This document shows positions 58,234 through 64,000 of a stretch of DNA of 64,000 nucleotides, piece by piece. The notes under the pieces are model-generated. The model had not been told where the DNA came from. It worked only from the letters and a program-made list of their open reading frames with translations, and made no database searches. This DNA comes from Pseudotabrizicola sp. (lineage in GTDB: Bacteria > Pseudomonadota > Alphaproteobacteria > Rhodobacterales > Rhodobacteraceae). Position 1 is the first letter of the stretch; the number at the start of each line of letters is the position of its first letter. Location of the stretch: the NCBI RefSeq assembly GCF_030684215.1, contig NZ_JAUXOV010000038.1, positions 224,469 through 288,468 of the forward strand. Direction: 5' to 3'. Both the position numbers and the translations under genes were made by a program.

Positions 58234-59151
58234 ATGACAGCAGCGGTATTCATTGACGGCGAGGCAGGCACAACGGGGTTGCAAATCCGTGAGCGTCTGA
58301 TCGGGCGCAAGGATATTCAGTTGGTGCAGGTGGACCCGGCGCGGCGCAAAGACCCCGACGCCCGGCGTGAGGCGTTTGCCGCCGCTGATGTCGCAATCCT
58401 GTGCCTGCCCGATGCGGCGGCGATAGAAGCGGTGGCGCTGTGCGAAGGCCTGCCCACGCGGATCATCGATGCCAGCACTGCCTATCGCGTCAACCCGGAA
58501 TGGGCTTACGGCTTTGCCGAACTGTCGGCGGCCAACCAGGCGCGGATCGTGTCCGCCGCCCGCGTCTCCAACCCCGGCTGCTTTTCAACCGGGGCGATTG
58601 CCTTGCTGGCACCTCTGGTTGCGGCGGGGCTGGTTGCCCCGGATGCGGCGCTTACGATCAACGCGGTGTCGGGATATTCCGGCGGCGGAAAAGCGATGAT
58701 TGCCGAGTTTGACGAAGGCACGGCGGGCGCGTTTTTTGTGTATGGCCTGGACCACAAGCACAAGCATATTCCTGAAATGATGGCGCATACCGGGCTGTCA
58801 CGGCGGCCGATCTTTATTCCGTCGGTGGGTAAGTTTGCCCAAGGCATGATCGTTCAGATCCCGCTGCATCTGGCGGCAGGCCAGACGGCCGGTGACCTGC
58901 ACGCCGCACTCAGCGCGCATTATGCGGGCGGGTCGTTTGTGAAAGTGGTCGACGGGGCCAGCCTGCTGCCCCGCGTCAACCCTGAGCGGCTGAACGGCAC
59001 CAATGTGATGGAACTCTCAGTCCATGCCAGTGCAGAAGGCGACCGCGTAGCTCTGCTGGCCACGCTGGACAACCTTGGCAAAGGCGCCTCGGGGGCGGCG
59101 GTGCAGAACCTAAACCTGATGCTGGGCATGGACGAAGGCGCCGGGTTGTAG
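58234..59151 (+). CDS. argC: N-acetyl-gamma-glutamyl-phosphate reductase, short form
   Basis: 305 aa, the short type II enzyme. VFIDGEAGTTGLQIRERL is the NADP-binding start and RVSNPGCFSTGAIALLAPL carries the catalytic Cys. It reduces N-acetylglutamyl phosphate to the semialdehyde in arginine synthesis. CAGGAGTTCATC precedes the ATG. It shares the pathway with carB, but the genes are not linked here. Confidence 0.96.
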   Translation: MTAAVFIDGEAGTTGLQIRERLIGRKDIQLVQVDPARRKDPDARREAFAAADVAILCLPDAAAIEAVALCEGLPTRIIDASTAYRVNPEWAYGFAELSAANQARIVSAARVSNPGCFSTGAIALLAPLVAAGLVAPDAALTINAVSGYSGGGKAMIAEFDEGTAGAFFVYGLDHKHKHIPEMMAHTGLSRRPIFIPSVGKFAQGMIVQIPLHLAAGQTAGDLHAALSAHYAGGSFVKVVDGASLLPRVNPERLNGTNVMELSVHASAEGDRVALLATLDNLGKGASGAAVQNLNLMLGMDEGAGL

Positions 59152-59356
59152 CGCGGGTTTCCCTCTGCGCTACAAGACATATAATAGTTTAAGATCAAAA
59201 TCTTAGCTAAATTATTTGTACGTTTTGTTAGCCATTGCCCGCCCCCCTTCTGACCGGATACCGGCGCGGATGGGGGGCTTTGGGGATAGACAGCGCGGCG
59301 CGCTTGCGCCTAGGGTTCGGGCCAACTCCGCTTTTTGCCCGAGAAATATCCCGATC

Positions 59357-60007
59357 ATGCCACACGCCCCCCTGAACGACGCCTTTGTGATCCGCACGGA
59401 ACAGGACCTGCGGACTCTGTTCCCGGCGACGCATGACCTGGCGCTGCGAAAATGCCAGGACCATCTGGACAAACATGCGCGCGAATTTGTATCGCGCGCG
59501 CCCTTTGTCTGCATTGGCACCCAATCCCCTGATGGGCGCGCCGATGTCAGCCCGCGCGGCGACCCCTGCGGCTTTGTGAAGGTGCTGGATGACCGGACCC
59601 TGCTGATCCCGGATCGGCCCGGCAATAACCGGCTGGACACGCTGAGCAATCTGATCGCCAACCCGGCCATTGGCCTGCTGTTCATGGTACCGGGGTTTGA
59701 CGACACGTTGCGGATCAACGGGCACGCACAGGTGACTCGCGACCCGGATCTGCTGTCCGGTCTGGCGGTGAACGACCGGCTGCCCATGGTGGCCATCGTG
59801 GTCAGCGTGAAGGAAGTGTTCCTGCACTGCGCCAAGGCGTTCCGCCGGTCTGGCCTGTGGAACCCGGATCAGCGGCAGGATCGGCGCGAGATGCCATCGC
59901 TGGTGCATATGATCCTGGACCAGACCACGGGTGCGCCAGAACACCCGGATACACTTGCAAAGCTGGAAAGCGATCTTGAGGACGCCTATCGCAAGTCGAT
60001 GTATTGA
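59357..60007 (+). CDS. Pyridoxamine 5'-phosphate oxidase-like flavoprotein
   Basis: 216 aa. The split-barrel core is APFVCIGTQSPDGRADVSPR, then DRPGNNRLDTLSNLIANPAI with the conserved RPGNN turn, then GLLFMVPGFDDTLRINGHAQ. The size and the motif DxRPGNxRxDxxxN place it in the PNPOx-like group with MSMEG_1061-type members. True PdxH is unlikely because the C-terminal substrate motif is absent. Flavin binding is inferred. Start ATG 59357; the open frame to 59216 adds low-complexity residues. Confidence 0.83.
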   Translation: MPHAPLNDAFVIRTEQDLRTLFPATHDLALRKCQDHLDKHAREFVSRAPFVCIGTQSPDGRADVSPRGDPCGFVKVLDDRTLLIPDRPGNNRLDTLSNLIANPAIGLLFMVPGFDDTLRINGHAQVTRDPDLLSGLAVNDRLPMVAIVVSVKEVFLHCAKAFRRSGLWNPDQRQDRREMPSLVHMILDQTTGAPEHPDTLAKLESDLEDAYRKSMY

Positions 60008-60112
60008 GGCGAAATCCGGGCGGGGCGCAGGGGCGCGCCAGAGCGCTCATCGTTCACTTGCGGTCACTCTTCGCGAGACGCGACCGTCAGGGAGCGTGGA
60101 GAGCGCGGCAGG

Positions 60113-60904
60113 TCAGGCGGCATGCGCCCCTGCCGCCAGAGCCGCGACATTCGCCAGCACCTCGGCCACAGGTTTCCCTGCGCCAATATCTTTCACAATC
60201 GCAGAGCCAACCACGCAACCATCAGCCACGCCTGCAATCGCCTGCGCCGCCTCTGGCGTGTTGATGCCAAAGCCGACAATCACCGGAAGGTCGGTCGATT
60301 CCTTGATACGCGCCACCTCTGGCCCCACATCCGCTGCTTGCGCGGCGGCCGCGCCGGTGATCCCGGTGACAGAGACGTAATACACAAAACCCGACGTGTT
60401 TTTCAACACAGCGGGCAAACGTTTGGCGTCGGTGGTCGGAGTGGCCAGCCGGATGAAGTTCAACCCTGCGGCCTGTGCGGGCAGGCACAGTTCGGAATCT
60501 TCTTCAGGCGGCAGGTCAACCACGATCAAGCCGTCGATGCCGGCCCCCACCGCATCAACCAGAAAACGATCCACCCCGCGCGCATAGATCGGGTTGTAAT
60601 AGCCCATCAGCACAATGGGCGTGGTGGTGTCAGTGCTGCGGAAATCGCGCACCATATCCAGCACCTGATCCATCTTCATGTGATGGTCCAGTGCGCGCTG
60701 CCCCGCCAGCTGGATCGTCGGGCCATCCGCCATCGGATCAGTAAAGGGCATACCCAGTTCGATGATATCGACCCCTGCCCCCGGCAGACCCTTCATCACG
60801 GCCAGCGAGGTGGCCACATCAGGGTCACCCGCCATGATGTAGGCGACGAAGCCCTTTTTCCCCTGCGTGCGCAGGCGTGCGAAGGTTGCGTCGATTCTGG
60901 TCAT
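60113..60904 (-). CDS. trpA: Tryptophan synthase alpha chain
   Basis: 263 aa. The signature [21 protein letters not shown] carries the catalytic Glu and Asp. [12 protein letters not shown] and [13 protein letters not shown] are also conserved. It splits indole-glycerol phosphate to indole and glyceraldehyde-3-phosphate. I chose ATG 60904 ([15 protein letters not shown]). trpB is not adjacent in the window. The gene is divergent from ychF. Confidence 0.97.
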   Translation of the reverse strand: MTRIDATFARLRTQGKKGFVAYIMAGDPDVATSLAVMKGLPGAGVDIIELGMPFTDPMADGPTIQLAGQRALDHHMKMDQVLDMVRDFRSTDTTTPIVLMGYYNPIYARGVDRFLVDAVGAGIDGLIVVDLPPEEDSELCLPAQAAGLNFIRLATPTTDAKRLPAVLKNTSGFVYYVSVTGITGAAAAQAADVGPEVARIKESTDLPVIVGFGINTPEAAQAIAGVADGCVVGSAIVKDIGAGKPVAEVLANVAALAAGAHAA

Positions 60905-61054
60905 GTCTGGCCTCATCCCGTTTGTCCCTTTGCGGTTTGCACGGGCGGGCGGGGAAAATCAATGCCAGTCAAACTTTGGGGGCACGAGCGCGGCCTGCTT
61001 GATCCCGCGCCATATCGCGCTTATGAGCCAATCCATTGCGGAATGGAGAATATC

Positions 61055-62152
61055 ATGGGTTTCAAAATGGGTATCGTGGGTCTGCCGAATGTCGGCAAAT
61101 CGACCCTGTTCAATGCACTGACCCGGACCGCAGCGGCGCAGGCTGCGAATTTTCCGTTCTGCACCATTGAACCCAACGTCGGCGAAGTCGCGGTGCCCGA
61201 TGCGCGACTGGACAAGCTGGCGGCGATTGCCGGGTCAAAGCAGATCATTCCGACGCGGATGACCTTTGTTGATATCGCAGGCCTGGTGCGCGGCGCGTCA
61301 AAGGGTGAGGGGTTGGGCAACCAGTTCCTTGCCAATATCCGCGAATGCGATTCCATCGCCCATGTGTTGCGTTGCTTTGAAGACGGCGACATCACCCATG
61401 TCGAGGGCCGGATCGACCCGGTCGCAGATGCCGAAACGATTGAAACCGAATTGATGCTGGCCGATCTGGAAAGCATCGAGCGCCGCCGCGTCAATCTGGG
61501 CCGCAAAATCAAGGGTGGCGACAAGGAAAGCGCCGATCAGGACCGCTTGCTTGCCATGGCCCAAAAGGTGCTGGAAGAGGGCAAACCCGCCCGCACCATC
61601 GACGTCGCCGCCGACGACATGCGCGCATGGCGCCTCCTGCAACTGCTGACTGCCAAGCCGGTGCTATATGTCTGCAATGTCGAAGAATCGTCTGCCGCCT
61701 CGGGCAACAGCCAATCAGCCCGTGTCGCCGAAATGGCAAAGGCCCAAGGTGCCGCAACCGTCGTGATCTCTGCCCGGATCGAGGAAGAAATCAGCCAGCT
61801 TCCCGAAGATGAAGCCACGATGTTCCTTGAAGAAATGGGCCTGCATGAAGCCGGGCTGGACCGGCTGATCCGCGCGGGCTACGAATTGCTGGGCTTGCAG
61901 ACCTATTTCACCGTCGGCCCGAAAGAGGCCCGAGCCTGGACCATCCTGAAAGGCACCCTCGCGCCACAGGCGGCAGGGGTGATTCACGGCGACTTTGAAA
62001 AGGGCTTCATCCGTTCCGAAACCATCGCCTATGTCGATTACATCGCTGGCAAGGGCGAAGCTGGCGCGAAAGAGGCAGGCAAATTCCGCGTAGAAGGCAA
62101 GGCCTACGAGGTCAAAGACGGCGACGTGCTGCACTTCCTGTTCAGCGGCTGA
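61055..62152 (+). CDS. ychF: Redox-regulated ATPase/GTPase YchF
   Basis: 365 aa, full length. The P-loop is GIVGLPNVGKSTLF, switch I FPFCTIEPNVG and switch II VDIAGLVRGASKGEGLGNQF. The C-terminal TGS domain ends with YEVKDGDVLHFLF. It is an OBG-family nucleotidase that binds ribosomes. GGAGAATATC precedes the ATG at 61055; the long upstream open frame is antisense to trpA and rejected. Confidence 0.97.
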   Translation: MGFKMGIVGLPNVGKSTLFNALTRTAAAQAANFPFCTIEPNVGEVAVPDARLDKLAAIAGSKQIIPTRMTFVDIAGLVRGASKGEGLGNQFLANIRECDSIAHVLRCFEDGDITHVEGRIDPVADAETIETELMLADLESIERRRVNLGRKIKGGDKESADQDRLLAMAQKVLEEGKPARTIDVAADDMRAWRLLQLLTAKPVLYVCNVEESSAASGNSQSARVAEMAKAQGAATVVISARIEEEISQLPEDEATMFLEEMGLHEAGLDRLIRAGYELLGLQTYFTVGPKEARAWTILKGTLAPQAAGVIHGDFEKGFIRSETIAYVDYIAGKGEAGAKEAGKFRVEGKAYEVKDGDVLHFLFSG

Positions 62153-62300
62153 CAGGCCCGTTTGCCAAAAAACAGCCTCCCACGTTGGGAACCAGAAGCT
62201 GGTTTGCGGTGAAATCTGTCTTGGTTTGCAACGGAAAAAGCGGACCTGTGCAGCGCAGGCCCGCTTGCATCACAAGCCCCACAACCAAGCAATCGGACCG

Positions 62301-62382
62301 TCCCCACGGCCGGCATCGAACCGGCAAGCCATACGGCGGGAGATTTTAAGTCTCCTGTGTTTACCAATTTCACCACGTGGGG
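62301..62382 (-). tRNA. tRNA-Leu (UAA)
   Basis: Read leftward, the acceptor CCCCACG pairs with CGTGGGG. The anticodon arm is GGAGA-CTTAAAA-TCTCC with anticodon TAA. The T-arm is GCCGG-TTCGATG-CCGGC, and a long variable arm marks a class II tRNA. CCA is not encoded. It lies after ychF on the opposite strand. Confidence 0.9.
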
Positions 62383-62611
62383 TGACGGGTCCGAGGCTGC
62401 CCTTTATCAACTCACGTCAAGCCGATCAATCGGCCTTTAACAGCACCCACGCAGCTTTTGCCGACCATGGTCCGGAGCTCAGTGTGCCTGGAACAGCGCG
62501 GGTCTGTCTGTCAGGCGCAACGACTGTTCAAACACTTAACCGATGACGGGTGGCCAACAGTACGCCTGAAACGCATTTACCAAGCCAATCGCCATCGCCG
62601 CAGCGCGGCAA

Positions 62612-62641
62612 TTGACATGGACCCGCATCCTCCGCTTTATG
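62612..62641 (+). promoter_or_regulatory. Candidate sigma-70 promoter before scoA
   Basis: TTGACA (62612-62617) and TTTATG (62636-62641) are separated by 18 bp, ending 28 bp before the scoA start. The -35 is perfect and the -10 is a partial match. The 285 bp between the tRNA and scoA hold no gene. Confidence 0.4.
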
Positions 62642-62669
62642 GCGCAAAGCTCATACCGGAAAGGTCACC

Positions 62670-63368
62670 ATGAAAAAGGTCTATCCAGATGCCCGATCAG
62701 CGCTCGACGGGTTGCTGTTTGATGGGATGCTCATCGCTGCTGGGGGCTTTGGCCTGTGCGGCATTCCTGAACTGCTGATCGCGGCGATCCGGGATGCGGG
62801 CACCAAAAACCTGACCGTTGCGTCCAACAACGCGGGCGTTGACGGCTTTGGCCTTGGCGTGCTGCTGGAAACCCGGCAGGTCAGCAAAATGATCTCCAGT
62901 TACGTCGGCGAAAACGCCGAATTCATGCGCCAATACCTGTCTGGTGAGCTGGAGCTGGAATTCAACCCACAAGGCACGCTGGCTGAACGGATGCGCGCGG
63001 GTGGCGCGGGCATTCCCGGTTTCTACACCAAGACCGGCGTTGGCACGGTGATCGCGACCGGCAAACCGGTGATGAATTTCGACGGTCAGGATTACATCAT
63101 GGAACGCGGCATCGTCGCCGACCTGTCGATCGTCAAGGCGTGGAAGGCCGATCCGTCGGGCAATCTGATCTTTCGCAAGACCGCGCGCAACTTCAACCCA
63201 CCTGCCGCCACCTGCGGCAAGATCTGCGTGGTCGAGGTCGAAGAAATCGTACCGCTGGGCGCGCTTGACCCCGACACGATCCACCTGCCCGGCATCTATG
63301 TACACCGTATCATTCAAGGCCAGCACGAAAAGCGCATCGAACAACGTACCGTCAGAAAGGCATCCTGA
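62670..63368 (+). CDS. scoA: 3-oxoacid CoA-transferase subunit A
   Basis: 232 aa. [20 protein letters not shown] carries the conserved GGFGxxGxP turn. [20 protein letters not shown] and [20 protein letters not shown] are family-typical. It forms the alpha part of a heteromeric succinyl-CoA:3-ketoacid CoA-transferase that activates acetoacetate. The pair with scoB, 2 bp downstream, confirms the call. GAAAGGTCACC precedes the ATG. Confidence 0.95.
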   Translation: MKKVYPDARSALDGLLFDGMLIAAGGFGLCGIPELLIAAIRDAGTKNLTVASNNAGVDGFGLGVLLETRQVSKMISSYVGENAEFMRQYLSGELELEFNPQGTLAERMRAGGAGIPGFYTKTGVGTVIATGKPVMNFDGQDYIMERGIVADLSIVKAWKADPSGNLIFRKTARNFNPPAATCGKICVVEVEEIVPLGALDPDTIHLPGIYVHRIIQGQHEKRIEQRTVRKAS

Positions 63369-63370
63369 TC

Positions 63371-63997
63371 ATGTGGGACCGCAACCAGATGGCCGCCCGC
63401 GCGGCGCTTGAACTGCAGGACGGCTGGTACGTGAACCTTGGCATCGGCATCCCGACGCTGGTGTCGAACTACATCCCCGAGGGGGTGGAGGTGACGCTGC
63501 AATCGGAAAACGGCATGCTGGGCATGGGGCCGTTCCCGCTTGAGGGCGAGGAAGACGCCGACCTGATCAACGCAGGCAAGCAGACGATCACCGAACTGCC
63601 GCAGACCGCGTTCTTTGATTCTGCCCAATCCTTCGCGATGATCCGCGGCGGCAAGATCGCCATGGCCATCCTTGGCGCGATGGAAGTGGCGGAAAACGGC
63701 GATCTGGCGAACTGGATGATTCCCGGCAAGCTGGTCAAGGGCATGGGCGGCGCGATGGATCTGGTCGCCGGCGTCGGTCGCGTGGTGGTGGTGATGGACC
63801 ACACCAGCAAACACGGCGAGTCCAAAGTGCTCAAATCCTGCACCCTGCCGCTGACTGGCCGCGCGGTCGTGGACCGCATCATCACCAACCTCGGCGTGCT
63901 CGATGTCGTCCCCGGCGGCCTGAGACTCGTCGAACTGGCTGATGGCGTGACCGAAGCCGACCTGCGCGCCGCCACAGAGGCCACGATTGTCGACTGA
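63371..63997 (+). CDS. scoB: 3-oxoacid CoA-transferase subunit B
   Basis: 208 aa. [20 protein letters not shown] and [14 protein letters not shown], where the Glu of SENG is the catalytic nucleophile that forms the CoA thioester. The end [20 protein letters not shown] is conserved. It completes the CoA-transferase with scoA and is probably translated with it, the two genes being 2 bp apart. The stop lies three bases before the window edge. Confidence 0.95.
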   Translation: MWDRNQMAARAALELQDGWYVNLGIGIPTLVSNYIPEGVEVTLQSENGMLGMGPFPLEGEEDADLINAGKQTITELPQTAFFDSAQSFAMIRGGKIAMAILGAMEVAENGDLANWMIPGKLVKGMGGAMDLVAGVGRVVVVMDHTSKHGESKVLKSCTLPLTGRAVVDRIITNLGVLDVVPGGLRLVELADGVTEADLRAATEATIVD

Positions 63998-64000
63998 GCC

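Noticed and set aside
59190..59205. TAAGAT-CAAA-ATCTTA small stem after argC
   Set aside because: The stem is only six A/T-rich pairs, with no T-run, so it is too weak to call a terminator.
60122..61054. Upstream extension of the ychF frame across trpA
   Set aside because: YchF homology begins exactly at the ATG 61055 with its own ribosome site, and the extension is antisense to trpA.
62104..62376. Short ORF beginning MVKLVNTGDLKSPAV on the minus strand
   Set aside because: It is the well-known spurious translation of a tRNA-Leu gene.

Overview
The window reads as chromosomal DNA of a GC-rich alphaproteobacterium of the Rhodobacterales (Roseobacter/Rhodobacter group). The evidence is the family content (methylmalonyl-CoA epimerase followed by a DUF1467 protein, MaeB with a phosphotransacetylase-like tail, short-form ArgC, PrpE with TTTGCAAA boxes, DUF1800/DUF1501 pair, a 58-aa two-helix protein common in this order), the codon use, and short intergenic GC-rich hairpin repeats typical of these genomes. 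No organism name can be given from sequence alone.

Layout. 1-7.3 kb: tail of dtd, a Nudix hydrolase, an exported lipase-like hydrolase, aspS, DUF1993, the DUF1800/DUF1501 pair and a GNAT acetyltransferase. 7.3-15.5 kb: a response regulator, mce-DUF1467-GNAT, a DMT permease, pabC-pabB and carB. 15.5-17.2 kb: an AT-rich island with a membrane protein resembling the putative phage abortive infection family, then an orphan BrnA-like protein. 17.5-22.4 kb: a DEAD-box helicase, an unassigned regulator, thymidine kinase, a DMT permease and a membrane protein. 22.5-29.5 kb: a SPOR protein and a leftward nucleoside-salvage operon cdd-deoA-deoB-add-upp, preceded by a VOC-cupin protein. 29.6-36 kb: maeB, prpE and an HPt/sigma-54 regulator pair resembling LuxU/LuxO. 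36-41.3 kb: nadK, a K+ channel-like protein, glyA, DUF817, small membrane proteins and an esterase. 41.46-43.3 kb: a decayed locus in which a zinc-ribbon metallopeptidase gene is cut off by a 5'-truncated IS1182-type transposase, itself broken by a 43-bp palindromic insert. 43.4-49.1 kb: trxC, DUF3775 and the glycine cleavage operon gcvT-gcvH-gcvP under a tandem glycine riboswitch. 49.1-56.9 kb: a MATE exporter, gltX, a zincin, an MBL-fold hydrolase, rplY, and an Rrf2 regulator divergent from a thioredoxin-reductase-like enzyme, followed by an MFS transporter. 56.9-64 kb: lldD, argC, a PNPOx-like protein, trpA, ychF, tRNA-Leu and scoA-scoB.

How the genes connect. Several loci serve one-carbon/glycine metabolism (glyA, gcvTHP), propionate and acyl-CoA metabolism (mce, prpE, maeB, scoAB), nucleoside salvage (tdk, cdd, deoA, deoB, add, upp) and folate/tryptophan precursors (pabB, pabC, trpA). 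Most of the window is ordinary core genome. The least ordinary parts are the AT-rich island at 15.5-16.5 kb, the nested pseudogenes at 41.5-43.3 kb, the LuxU/LuxO-like pair, and clear cis elements: a 23-bp palindrome in the Rrf2 intergenic region, TTTGCAAA boxes before prpE, a 17-bp palindrome before nadK, and the tandem glycine riboswitch. I found no CRISPR array, prophage structural module, rRNA operon or complete multi-gene defence system.
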